In this document: piece by piece, positions 37,379 through 46,039 of the stretch
Position numbering within the stretch: position 1 is the first letter of the stretch
How the letters are laid out: every line of letters starts with the position of its first letter
NCBI GenBank assembly: GCA_048262455.1
Contig: JBLXFD010000008.1
Span: 1-64,000 of the forward strand
Length of the DNA stretch: 64,000 nt
Origin: Psychromarinibacter sp048262455
Lineage (GTDB): Bacteria; Pseudomonadota; Alphaproteobacteria; Rhodobacterales; Rhodobacteraceae
Reading direction: 5' to 3'
Notes under the pieces: generated by a model
Database searches by the model: none
What the model was told of the DNA's origin: nothing
What the model saw: only the letters and a program-made list of their open reading frames with translations
Made by a program: the position numbers and the translations under genes

Positions 37379-38101
37379 TCAGCTGTCGCCGGCGCGGCGG
37401 CCGGTGGGCGTGTTGTCATCGGCTTCGGGCAGCGCGCCGCGCAGGCGGTCGCGCAGGGCGTGGCCGGTGCGTTCGATATGCGCCTGCAGCAGGCTGGCGG
37501 CGCGGTCGGCCTCGCGCCGGGTGGCGGCCTCGGCGATGCCGGTGTGTTCCTCGGCCACGTTGCGCTGGCTTTGCCCGGTGATCGCGAAGATCCGCCGGTA
37601 GCGGTCGTTCATGTTCATCAGCATGGTGTGAAAGCGCATCAGCAGCGGCATGTCGCAGCGGTCGATCAGGGCGCGGTGGAAAGCGTTGTGCGCCACTTCC
37701 CAGGCCTCGACGCTGGCTTGATCGTCCGCGCGGCGGTCGGTGCGGTTCAGCCGGTAGAGCGCCGCCATCAGGTCGGTTTCCCAGTCCAGCCCGCCGTTGC
37801 GGATCGCGGCGCGCAGGGCCAGCGGCTCCATCTCCATCCGCAGGGCGGTTATCTCGTCGAGGTCGGCCAGCGAGACCGGGGCCACGCGGTAGCCGCGCTG
37901 CTCCTCCACCGTGACCAGCCCGTCGGCCACCAGCCGCGTCACCGCCTCGCGCAGGGAACTGACGCTGACCGACATCTCGTCGCGCATCCGGTCGAGGTTC
38001 AGCCGCGCGCCGGGGGCGAAGTCGCCCGCGAGGATCTGCGCGCGCATCTCCTCGGCCAGCCGCCCCGCGATGGTCCTGCCCCGTGCCGCCTGCCGCGCCA
38101 T
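37379..38101 (-). CDS. GntR-family (FadR/FCD type) regulator
   Basis: A 240-residue repressor-type regulator. The winged helix covers residues about 10-75 (IAGRLAEEMRAQILAGDFAPG, SVSSLREAVTRLVADGLVTVEEQRGYRVAP). The FCD ligand domain follows, with EVAHNAFHRALI and EHTGIAEAATRREA holding metal- and ligand-binding histidines. It heads its operon and diverges from the TRAP operon at 38279, so it likely controls both and senses the transported or derived acid. The start at 38101 leaves out a poorly conserved upstream extension. Confidence 0.9.
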   Translation of the reverse strand: MARQAARGRTIAGRLAEEMRAQILAGDFAPGARLNLDRMRDEMSVSVSSLREAVTRLVADGLVTVEEQRGYRVAPVSLADLDEITALRMEMEPLALRAAIRNGGLDWETDLMAALYRLNRTDRRADDQASVEAWEVAHNAFHRALIDRCDMPLLMRFHTMLMNMNDRYRRIFAITGQSQRNVAEEHTGIAEAATRREADRAASLLQAHIERTGHALRDRLRGALPEADDNTPTGRRAGDS

Positions 38102-38278
38102 GTGCCGTGCTCTCCTCCGCCCCGGGGAGCAATAGCCCCGCACCCCCGCGATGCCAAGACAGGATAATCGTTTTTTGCAGCAGAGAACGTTTTGCGTGGA
38201 CAACCTCGGTGACAGTCCGCATAAACGGTCCGCGATTCCATGGCGGGCCGGGCCCGCCGCATGTCTCGGGAGGACACC

Positions 38279-39289
38279 ATGACCCTATCGCTCACCCGCC
38301 GCGCGCTGCTGGCCTCCGCCGCCGCCGCGTCCCTTGCCGCCACCGCCGCCTTCGGCGCCGCCCATTCCGACAAGGTGCAGCTGCGCCTGTCCGCGGTGCA
38401 GTCCGAGACCGACCAGCGCTCTGTCGCGCTGATCGAGAAGTTCGCGCCCATGGTCGAGGATTTCGCCAGCTTCGAGCCGCACTGGAACGGCACCCTCTTC
38501 GGTCAGGGCACCGAGCTGGAGGCGATCGCCTCGGGCGACCTGGAGATGTCGATCACCTCGGCGCAGGAACTGGCGACGTTCTTCCCCGAGTTCTCGATCT
38601 TCACAGCCGGCTACGTGCTGCAGGACGCCGACCACCAGGTCGCGGTCTTCAAGGACGCGCTGTTCGACGAGTTCAAGGCCAAGGCTGAGGAAGAGCTGGG
38701 CGTGGTGCTGCTGGCCCCGATGTACCTGGGCCGCCGCCAGGTGAACCTGCGCCAGACCAAGGACGAGCTGACGGTCATGACGCCCGAGGACCTGTCCGGC
38801 GTGAACCTGCGGATGCCCGGCACCGACGCCTGGCAGTTCCTGGGCCGCGCGCTGGGCGCGAACCCGACCCCGATGGCCTTCACCGAGGTCTACACCGCCC
38901 TGTCCACCGGCTCGGTCGACGGTCAGGACAACCCGCTGCCCACGGTGGTGGACGCCAAGTTCTACGAGGTCACCAACCAGATCGTGCTGACCTCGCACCT
39001 GGTGGACTGGAACTTCATCGCGCTGTCCAAGGAAACTTACGACGCCCTGACCCCCGAGCAGCAGCAGCAGATCACCGACGCCGCCTGGGCCGCCGCCGAC
39101 TTCGGCCGCGAGAACCAGCTGGCCAAGGAGGAGGAACTGGTCTCCTTCCTGAAGGAGCAGGGGCTGGAGATCTACGAGCCCGACGTCGCCGCCTTCCGCG
39201 AGCGGGTGCAGAACATGTACCTCGAAAGCGAGTATGCCGGCAGCTGGCCCGAGGGCATTCTCGAGAAGATCAACGCGCTGGGCAACTGA
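38279..39289 (+). CDS. TRAP transporter substrate-binding protein (DctP type), system 2
   Basis: A 336-residue periplasmic binding protein with a twin-arginine-like start (LTRRALLASAAAASLAATAAFG). Family signatures are HWNGTLFGQGTELEAIASGD, EDLSGVNLRMPGTDAWQFLGRALGA in part and the STGSVDGQDNPLPT segment. It starts behind a GGGAGGA site (38270-38276). It is divergent from the GntR operon, hence the likely binding partner for the acid that operon degrades. Confidence 0.93.
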   Translation: MTLSLTRRALLASAAAASLAATAAFGAAHSDKVQLRLSAVQSETDQRSVALIEKFAPMVEDFASFEPHWNGTLFGQGTELEAIASGDLEMSITSAQELATFFPEFSIFTAGYVLQDADHQVAVFKDALFDEFKAKAEEELGVVLLAPMYLGRRQVNLRQTKDELTVMTPEDLSGVNLRMPGTDAWQFLGRALGANPTPMAFTEVYTALSTGSVDGQDNPLPTVVDAKFYEVTNQIVLTSHLVDWNFIALSKETYDALTPEQQQQITDAAWAAADFGRENQLAKEEELVSFLKEQGLEIYEPDVAAFRERVQNMYLESEYAGSWPEGILEKINALGN

Positions 39290-39371
39290 TCCGGCCTGAC
39301 ACCCCCCGCCCCGGCCGCGCGCCGGGGCGGGCCCCTTCCCCGCCGCCGGCGCCCACCCGGGAGAGACGCCC

Positions 39372-39965
39372 GTGACCAGAGCCAAGCAGTGGGCCGCCCA
39401 TCTCGCCGAGTTCGTGGCGGCGATGATGATGGCCGCGATGTTCGCCACCTTCATCATCCAGATCACCATCCGCTACACCGCGCGGCTGACCTGGCTGCCC
39501 GAGAAGGTGCCGCTGCTGGACCCCTCGCTGTACGGCTGGACGCTGGAATTCTGCCTGCTGATGTGGGTCTGGATCGTGTTCTGGGGCAATGCCTTCATCG
39601 TCCGCGACCGTGACCACGTCACCTTCGACATCGTCTATACCTCGGTGAACCCGAAGCTGCGCAAATGGTTCGCGGTGATCGGCGGGCTTGCGGTCTGCGT
39701 GGTGCTGGTGGTCTCGATCGCGCCCACGTGGGACCGGTTCCACATCCTGCGACTGAAGCGGACGGCGACGCTGGACTCGATCTTCGGACCCGACATCCGC
39801 ATGCGCGACATCTACGCGATCTACATCGGCTTTCTCGGCGTGGTGGCCGCCCGCTACGCCTGGCGCGCCTGGCGCGCGCTACGGCACGGGGCGGAAGAGG
39901 ACCGCCCCGGCTACCAGGCGCTGGCCGAGGAAATCGCCCACCAGGACAAGGCCGGCCGCACATGA
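39372..39965 (+). CDS. TRAP transporter small permease (DctQ type), system 2
   Basis: A 197-residue four-span protein. The GTG start follows GGGAGAGA. Spans are at about residues 11-31, 58-78, 98-120 and 145-165, with a loop carrying RDRDHVTFDIVYT typical of DctQ. The stop overlaps the next start by four bases (ATGA). Confidence 0.9.
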   Translation: MTRAKQWAAHLAEFVAAMMMAAMFATFIIQITIRYTARLTWLPEKVPLLDPSLYGWTLEFCLLMWVWIVFWGNAFIVRDRDHVTFDIVYTSVNPKLRKWFAVIGGLAVCVVLVVSIAPTWDRFHILRLKRTATLDSIFGPDIRMRDIYAIYIGFLGVVAARYAWRAWRALRHGAEEDRPGYQALAEEIAHQDKAGRT

Positions 39966-41257
39966 CCTTCGAGTTCGCCGCCTGCCTGCTGGCGCTGTTC
40001 TTCTTCGCCGGCATCGGGGTGCCGGTGGCCTATGCCATCCTGATCGCCTCGGTGGTCTACCTGTTCCTCGGCGGCCAGAGCATCGGCATCGCCGGCAAGT
40101 CGCTGATGGACGGGCTGTACCAGAGCTTCATCCTGCTGGCGGTGCCGCTGTTCATCGTGGCCGCGAACATCATGAACGCGGGCACCATCAGCGACCGGCT
40201 GCTGCGCTTCTGCGTGGCGCTGGTAGGCCGGTTCCGGGGCGGGCTGGGGCACGTGAACGTGGTGGCCTCGCTGATCTTCTCCGGCATGTCGGGCTCGGCC
40301 GTGGCCGACGCGGCGGGGATCGGCAAGGTGATCATCGACATGATGACCAAGTCGGGCCACTACACCCGCGGCTACGCCGCCGCCATCACCGCGGCCTCGG
40401 CCACCATCGGGCCGATCATCCCGCCCTCGATCCCCATGGTGCTTTACGCGCTGGTCTCGAACTCTTCGATCGGCTTCCTGTTTCTCGGGGGCATCCTGCC
40501 GGGGCTGCTGATGGGCGCGGTGCTGATGGGGATGAACACCTTCCTGTCGCACCGCCGCGGCTTCCTGATGGAGGAACCCGTCGCGCTGGCCGAACTGCCG
40601 CGCCTGACGGTGCGCGCCTTCCCGGCGCTGCTGATGCCGGCGATCCTGCTTTACGGGATCTACGGCGGCGTCACGACCCCGACCGAGGCCGCCGCCGTCG
40701 CCGCCTTCTACGCGCTGCTGCTGGCGGCGCTGTTCTACCGCGCGCTGTCGCTGGGGGCGCTGTACCGGATCCTGGTGGAAAGCGCCCGCTCCTCGGCCGC
40801 CGTGGGGCTGGTGATCGGCGGCGCGCTGATCCTGAACTTCATCGTGGCGTCCGAGAACATCCCCGCGATGGTGGCCGAGGCGCTGGTGGGGCTGGACGTG
40901 TCGCCGCTGGCCTTCCTGCTGGGGGTCAACCTGCTGATCCTGCTGCTGGGCTGCGTGCTGGACGCCACCACGATCATCCTGGTGATCATTCCGCTGTTCC
41001 TGCCCACCTGCCGGCTGCTGGGGATCGACCTGGTGCATTTCGGCGTGGTGGCCGTGGTAAACTGCATGATCGGCCTGATCACCCCGCCCTACGGAATCCT
41101 GCTGTTCGTGATCAACGCGGTGACGCGGATCCCGCTGGCCGAGATCATCCGCGAGGTGCTGCCCTTCCTGGCGGTGCTGCTGGTGGCGCTGATGGTGCTG
41201 ATCCTGGTGCCGGACGTGACGCTCTGGCTGCCGCGGATGTTCGGGTACGCGGGTTAG
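39962..41257 (+). CDS. TRAP transporter large permease (DctM type), system 2
   Basis: A 431-residue, about 12-span sodium-coupled permease. Blocks are LIFSGMSGSAVADAAGIGKV, GPIIPPSIPMVLYALVSNSS and TPTEAAAVAAFYALLLA, all typical of DctM. It closes the DctPQM operon; a family C repeat element lies 32 bases beyond its stop. Confidence 0.95.
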   Translation: MTFEFAACLLALFFFAGIGVPVAYAILIASVVYLFLGGQSIGIAGKSLMDGLYQSFILLAVPLFIVAANIMNAGTISDRLLRFCVALVGRFRGGLGHVNVVASLIFSGMSGSAVADAAGIGKVIIDMMTKSGHYTRGYAAAITAASATIGPIIPPSIPMVLYALVSNSSIGFLFLGGILPGLLMGAVLMGMNTFLSHRRGFLMEEPVALAELPRLTVRAFPALLMPAILLYGIYGGVTTPTEAAAVAAFYALLLAALFYRALSLGALYRILVESARSSAAVGLVIGGALILNFIVASENIPAMVAEALVGLDVSPLAFLLGVNLLILLLGCVLDATTIILVIIPLFLPTCRLLGIDLVHFGVVAVVNCMIGLITPPYGILLFVINAVTRIPLAEIIREVLPFLAVLLVALMVLILVPDVTLWLPRMFGYAG

Positions 41258-41289
41258 GCGGAGCGCCTTCAGCGCAAGCTTTCACTCGG

Positions 41290-41343
41290 GATGAGGGGCG
41301 CTGCCCCTCAAGCTCCCCGGGATATTTCGCGACCAGAAGAAGA
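41290..41343. repeat. REP-like hairpin element, family C, copy 2
   Basis: GATGAGGGGCGCTGCCCCTC forms a hairpin (GAGGGGC/GCCCCTC) followed by CCCCGGGATATTTCG and a CCAGAAGAAG tail. The same layout occurs at 8080 (reversed) and 51067. It lies at the 3' end of the TRAP operon and could stop or protect that transcript. Confidence 0.65.
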
Positions 41344-41388
41344 TGGAAAAGGGGTGGCGCGGGCGGATTCCACTTAGACTCCACATGG

Positions 41389-41403
41389 GAACAAAACATG
41401 AAT
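41389..41403. promoter_or_regulatory. LexA (SOS) box at dnaE2
   Basis: GAAC-N7-GAAT is one base from the alphaproteobacterial LexA site GAAC-N7-GAAC (GTTC-N7-GTTC on the other strand). dnaE2 is SOS-induced in most bacteria that carry it. The site lies 12 bases before the ATG at 41415 and would be inside the coding region if translation began at 41385. Confidence 0.65.
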
Positions 41404-41414
41404 ATGCTGGCGCG

Positions 41415-44390
41415 ATGTTCGCCGAGCTCAACGCCACCTCCAACTTCACCTTCCTCACCGGCGGCTCGCACCCCGAGGAGTACATGCTGCGCGCGGCGCT
41501 GCTGGGGATCGGGGCGGTGGCGATCGCCGATGTCAATTCCGTGGCCGGGGTCGTGCGGGCCCATGCCCAGGCGCGCGAGATCGGGCGCGAGGTGCGGCTG
41601 CGGCGGGAAGCGGCGCCGGTGGGCCCGCCCTGCCCCGCGCACCTGCCGCGCCCGGTCTCGGCGCCGGTGGAGAACGTGCCGCGGCTGATCCCGGGGGCGC
41701 GGCTGGTGCTGCCGGACGGTTTCGCCGTGACCTGCCTGCCGCGGGACCGGGCGGCCTGGGGGCGGCTGTGCCGGATGATCTCTGCCGGGCGGCTGCGGGC
41801 GGCCAAGGGCAGCTGCGAGCTGCGGCTGGAGGACCTGCTGGAATGGGGCGAGGGGCAGGAGCTGCTGCTGCACCCGCCCGCCGACCCGGCGCAGGAGGCC
41901 GGGGGTCCCTGGCGGGTGCGGGCGGCGCGGCTGGCGCGGCGTTTTCCGGGCCAGCTGTCGCTGCTGATCGCGCCGCGCTACGACGGGCAGGACGGGGCGC
42001 GCATCGCCCGGCTGGCGGCGCTGGCGGGCACCATGGGGCTGGAGGCCGTCGCCTCGGCCGCGCCGGTGATGCACCACGGCGCGCGGCGCAAGCTGACCGA
42101 CGTGCTGACCGCGATCCGCACCGGCTGCCGGGTCGACGCGCTGGGCCGCGCGGCGCTGGCCAATGCCGAGCAGCGGCTGCGGGGCGAGGCCGAGATGCTG
42201 CGCCTGTTCGCCGGGCAGGAGGAGGCGGTGCGGCGCAGCGCCGAGGTGGCCGCGCGCTGCCGGTTCGACCTGGACCAGCTGCGGTATGAATACCCCTCGG
42301 AGGTGGCGGAGGGCGAAAGCGCCACGGGCCGGCTGGCGCGGCTGGCGCGCGAGGGGCTGGCGCGGCGTTATCCCGCCGGCGCCCCGGACAAGGTGCGCGC
42401 CATGCTGGCCCATGAACTGGCGCTGATCGCCAAGCTGAAGTACGAGCCCTACTTCCTGACCGTGCACGACATCGTCGCCTTCGCCCGGTCCCGCGGCATC
42501 CTGTGCCAGGGGCGCGGGTCGGCGGCGAACTCGGTGGTGTGCTACTGCCTGGGGGTCACCTCGGTCAGCCCCGAGATCGGCACCATGGTGTTCGAGCGCT
42601 TCGTTTCCGAGGCGCGGGACGAGCCGCCCGACATCGACGTCGACTTCGAGCACGAGCGGCGCGAGGAGGTGATCCAGCATATCTACGACCGCTACGGCCG
42701 GCACCGCGCCGGGCTTTGCGCCACGGTGATCCACTACCGGGGCAAGCGGGCGATCCGCGAGGTGGGGCGGGCGATGGGCCTGACCGAGGACACCATCAGC
42801 GCGCTGTCCTCGCAGCTCTGGGGCTTCTTCTCCACCAACGGGCTGGAGGACCGGCGGATGCGGGAGATCGGACTGGACCCGGGCGACCGGCGGCTGCAGC
42901 AGACCATGGCGCTGATCTTCGAGATCATCGGCTTTCCGCGCCACCTGTCGCAGCACGTGGGCGGCTTCGTCATCACCGAGGGGCGGCTGGACGAGCTGTG
43001 CCCGGTGGAGAACGCCACCATGGAGGACCGCACCGTCATCCCCTGGGACAAGGACGACATCGACGCGCTGGGGATCCTGAAGGTGGACGTGCTGGCGCTG
43101 GGGATGCTGACCTGCCTGCGCAAGGGTTTCGCGCTGATCCGCCAGCACCACGGCACCGACTACGACCTGGCCAGCCTGCCGCCCGAGGACCCGGCGACTT
43201 ACGACATGCTGTGCCGGGCGGATTCGCTGGGGGTCTTCCAGGTGGAGAGCCGGGCGCAGATGAACTTTCTGCCCCGGATGCGGCCGCGCACCTTCTACGA
43301 CCTGGTGATCGAGGTGGCGATCATCCGGCCCGGCCCGATCCAGGGGGACATGCTGCACCCCTACCTGCGGCGCCGCAACGGCGAGGAGCAGGTGGTGTTT
43401 CCCTCGGACGCGCTGGGGGCGGTGCTGGGCAAGACCCTTGGGGTGCCGCTGTTCCAGGAGCAGGCGATGCAGATCGCCATCACCGGCGCCGGCTTCACCC
43501 CCGAGGAGGCCGACCGCCTGCGCCGGGCGCTGGCCACCTTCAAGAAGCACGGCAATGTCAGCGAGTTCCGCAGCCGGTTCCTGCGCGGCATGGCCGCCAA
43601 CGGCTATCCGGCGGAGTTCGCGGAGCGCTGCTTTGCCCAGATCGAGGGCTTCGGCAGCTACGGCTTTCCCGAGAGCCACGCCGCCAGTTTCGCGCTGCTG
43701 GTCTATGCCTCGGCCTGGATGAAGCGGCACCACCCCGGGATCTTCGCCTGCGCGCTGCTGAACGCCCAGCCCATGGGGTTCTACGCCCCCGCCCAGATCA
43801 TCCGCGACGCCCGCGAGCACGGGGTCGAGGTGCGGCCCGTCGATATCAACGCCAGCTTCTGGGACAACGTGATGGAGCCGGACGACCGGGGGGGGATGGC
43901 GCTGCGGCTGGGGTTCCGGCAGGTGCGCGGGCTGGCCGAGGACGAGGCGCAGTGGATCACCGCCGCCCGCGCCAACGGCTACAGCGCGGTCGAGGACCTG
44001 TGGCGCCGGGCCGGGCTGTCGCCCAAGCTGATCCGGCGGCTGGCGGAGGCCGACGTCTTCGCCTCGCTGGGCCTGTCCCGGCGCGAGGCGCTCTGGGCCG
44101 GGCGGGCGCTGGTGGAGGGGGGCGAGCTGCCGCTGTTCCGGGGCGACCTGGACGGCGAGGGGCTGCTGGAGCCGGCGGTGCGGCTGCCCGAGATGACCGA
44201 GGGCGAGCAGGTGGTGGAGGATTACGTGGCGATGCGCCTGACGCTGCGGACCCATCCGCTGGCGCTGTTGCGCGACCGGCTGACGCCCCCGCAGGGCGCC
44301 CCCGCCGCGGCGCCGGCCGCCGGCGACGGGCCCGCGCCGCCGGTCCACCGCCACCCCCGCGACGCCCGGCATTTCAGGGGCCGGCCCTGA
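41415..44390 (+). CDS. dnaE2: Error-prone DNA polymerase III alpha subunit DnaE2, C-terminally short
   Basis: A 991-residue polymerase of the damage-induced mutasome that copies past lesions. An N-terminal PHP domain (AELNATSNFTFLTGGSHPEE) is followed by the polymerase core with catalytic acids in DIDVDFEHERR and LKVDVLALGMLTCLRKG, then a helix-hairpin-helix region. After HPLALLRDRLTP the usual OB-fold of about 90 residues is absent; instead come an Ala/Pro tract and HRHPRDARHFRGRP, resembling the normal last residues. ImuA and ImuB partners are not adjacent. The start at 41415 is chosen because the LexA box ends just before it. Confidence 0.88.
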   Translation: MFAELNATSNFTFLTGGSHPEEYMLRAALLGIGAVAIADVNSVAGVVRAHAQAREIGREVRLRREAAPVGPPCPAHLPRPVSAPVENVPRLIPGARLVLPDGFAVTCLPRDRAAWGRLCRMISAGRLRAAKGSCELRLEDLLEWGEGQELLLHPPADPAQEAGGPWRVRAARLARRFPGQLSLLIAPRYDGQDGARIARLAALAGTMGLEAVASAAPVMHHGARRKLTDVLTAIRTGCRVDALGRAALANAEQRLRGEAEMLRLFAGQEEAVRRSAEVAARCRFDLDQLRYEYPSEVAEGESATGRLARLAREGLARRYPAGAPDKVRAMLAHELALIAKLKYEPYFLTVHDIVAFARSRGILCQGRGSAANSVVCYCLGVTSVSPEIGTMVFERFVSEARDEPPDIDVDFEHERREEVIQHIYDRYGRHRAGLCATVIHYRGKRAIREVGRAMGLTEDTISALSSQLWGFFSTNGLEDRRMREIGLDPGDRRLQQTMALIFEIIGFPRHLSQHVGGFVITEGRLDELCPVENATMEDRTVIPWDKDDIDALGILKVDVLALGMLTCLRKGFALIRQHHGTDYDLASLPPEDPATYDMLCRADSLGVFQVESRAQMNFLPRMRPRTFYDLVIEVAIIRPGPIQGDMLHPYLRRRNGEEQVVFPSDALGAVLGKTLGVPLFQEQAMQIAITGAGFTPEEADRLRRALATFKKHGNVSEFRSRFLRGMAANGYPAEFAERCFAQIEGFGSYGFPESHAASFALLVYASAWMKRHHPGIFACALLNAQPMGFYAPAQIIRDAREHGVEVRPVDINASFWDNVMEPDDRGGMALRLGFRQVRGLAEDEAQWITAARANGYSAVEDLWRRAGLSPKLIRRLAEADVFASLGLSRREALWAGRALVEGGELPLFRGDLDGEGLLEPAVRLPEMTEGEQVVEDYVAMRLTLRTHPLALLRDRLTPPQGAPAAAPAAGDGPAPPVHRHPRDARHFRGRP

Positions 44391-44495
44391 GGCCGCACCC
44401 TCCCCCGCGCCGCACCCAGCGCCACGGCAACAAATTGACCCCGCCCCGCCCTGCCTCTAAGCTTCCCGGCGGGGCATAGCAGGAGGCGGGCATCC

Positions 44496-45050
44496 ATGCC
44501 GGAACGCGAGGCGCAGGATCTGGGGCAGGACCGGTCGCTGCTGCTGGTGGATGACGACGAGAGCTTTCTCAAGCGCCTGGCCCGCGCCATGGAAAAACGT
44601 GGCTTCGAGGTGGAGACCGCCGATACCGTCGCCGCCGGCAAGGCCATCGCCACCGCCCGCCCGCCGGCCTATGCCGTGGTGGACCTGCGGCTGGAGGACG
44701 GCAACGGGCTGGACGTAGTCGAGGTGCTGCGCGAGCGGCGGCCGGACAGCCGGATCGTGGTGCTGACCGGCTATGGCGCCATCGCAACGGCGGTGGCCGC
44801 GGTGAAGATCGGCGCCACCGACTACCTGTCCAAGCCCGCCGACGCCAACGACATCACCAACGCCCTGCTGGCCAACGGCGACGCCCTGCCGCCGCCCCCG
44901 GAAAACCCGATGAGCGCCGACCGGGTCCGCTGGGAGCATATCCAGCGGGTCTACGAACTGTGCGACCGCAACGTGTCCGAGACCGCGCGGCGGCTGAACA
45001 TGCACCGGCGCACCCTGCAGCGCATCCTGGCCAAAAGGAGCCCCAAGTGA
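44496..45050 (+). CDS. regA: RegA/PrrA/ActR-type response regulator
   Basis: A 184-residue redox-responsive transcription factor that controls photosynthesis, respiration, carbon and nitrogen genes in related species. The receiver domain (residues about 14-125) has the acidic pocket D19-D21, the phosphoacceptor D63 and the conserved lysine in YLSKPA. A proline linker precedes a Fis-type helix-turn-helix, SETARRLNMHRRTLQRIL. The start follows AGGAGG. The partner kinase RegB and the SenC gene, commonly adjacent, are not here. It overlaps the lipoprotein gene by four bases. Confidence 0.93.
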   Translation: MPEREAQDLGQDRSLLLVDDDESFLKRLARAMEKRGFEVETADTVAAGKAIATARPPAYAVVDLRLEDGNGLDVVEVLRERRPDSRIVVLTGYGAIATAVAAVKIGATDYLSKPADANDITNALLANGDALPPPPENPMSADRVRWEHIQRVYELCDRNVSETARRLNMHRRTLQRILAKRSPK

Positions 45051-45559
45051 CCTTCCGCATCCTGATCGCCGCCCTGCTCGTGACGCTGGCGGCCTGCACC
45101 GAGACCACCACCGTCACCCGCGCCTCCGGCGACATCGCGCTGCGGCCCGACCGGGCGGGGATTGCGGTCTCCGGCGGCCAGCGCATCGACTTCGGCCGCG
45201 CCGAGGCGGGGGCCATCGCCGCCGCCGCCAAGGTGCTGGGCAACCCGCTGAGCAGCGGCGTCAACACCGAATGCGGGGCCGGTCCCACCAAGATCGTCAA
45301 GTTCCGCGGCATGGACCTGCTGTTCCAGAACGGCCGCTTCGTCGGCTGGCTCGCCGAAAGCCCGCGCATCGTCGCCGGCAACGGGCTGTCGCCGGGGATC
45401 ACCCGCCGGCAGCTGGCGGCGGGCAACTACGGCCCCTTCCAGGCGACCTCGCTGGGGGTGGAGTTCGAGTCGGACGGGATCTTCGGCCTGCTGCCCGACA
45501 ACGACGCCGCGACGCCGGTGCAGCTGCTCTGGGGCGGAACCAGCTGCTTCTTCCGCTAG
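45047..45559 (+). CDS. Predicted lipoprotein of unknown function
   Basis: A 170-residue protein. The GTG start overlaps the regA stop (GTGA). A signal peptide ends in the lipobox LAAC (residues 13-16), so it should be lipid-anchored in the envelope. The mature domain is rich in short beta-type segments (RIDFGRAEAGAIAAAAKVLG, RGMDLLFQNGRFVGW) and ends GGTSCFFR with two further cysteines. Coupling to regA is clear, but a functional link is unproven. Confidence 0.78.
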   Translation: MTFRILIAALLVTLAACTETTTVTRASGDIALRPDRAGIAVSGGQRIDFGRAEAGAIAAAAKVLGNPLSSGVNTECGAGPTKIVKFRGMDLLFQNGRFVGWLAESPRIVAGNGLSPGITRRQLAAGNYGPFQATSLGVEFESDGIFGLLPDNDAATPVQLLWGGTSCFFR

Positions 45560-45568
45560 GACGCGGCG

Positions 45569-46039
45569 CTACAGCTCGAAGCGTTTGACCACCCTGTCCG
45601 GCTGCCGCGGGATGCGCTGCAGCACGTGGTCCTCGAAGCCGCGGCTCTGGTAATAGGCCAGGCCGCCGGCGTTGTCGGCGCGGATCTCGGCCTCGATCCG
45701 GGCAAAGCCCGCGGCGGCGGCGGCACGGCGGGTGGCCTCCCAAAGCGCCGAGCCGGCGGCGAGGCCCGTGCCCCCGGCGTGCACGAAGGTGGCGATCCGC
45801 CCCGCCAGCGGCCCCGGCCCCTCCTGCGGGGCGATCCACTGGACCCCGGCGATCGCGCCGCCCGTGTCTTCGGCCAGGTGCCAGATCGCGCGGGGGTCAA
45901 TGGCCATCCAGGTCTGTATGGTGGCGGGTTCCACCGGCGACGCCGGCGCCGCAAGGCCGTCGCGGGCGGCGATCTCGTCCAGCAGGCCGGCGATCGCCCG
46001 CGCGTCCAGCGGAACGGCGCGCCGGACCAGCAGTTTCAT
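45569..46039 (-). CDS. GNAT-family acetyltransferase
   Basis: A 156-residue protein of the GCN5-related fold. An N-terminal MKLLVRRAVPLDARAI is followed by a beta region GAIAGVQWIAPQ, an acetyl-CoA loop region near GTGLAAGSALWEATRRAA and the C-terminal DNAGGLAYYQSRGFEDH, in which the tyrosine is the usual general acid. It overlaps the HD hydrolase by four bases. The substrate is unknown. Confidence 0.85.
   Translation of the reverse strand: MKLLVRRAVPLDARAIAGLLDEIAARDGLAAPASPVEPATIQTWMAIDPRAIWHLAEDTGGAIAGVQWIAPQEGPGPLAGRIATFVHAGGTGLAAGSALWEATRRAAAAAGFARIEAEIRADNAGGLAYYQSRGFEDHVLQRIPRQPDRVVKRFEL

Noticed and set aside
41145..44372. 1075-residue minus-strand open frame
   Set aside because: Antisense shadow of dnaE2; the plus strand carries all polymerase motifs.
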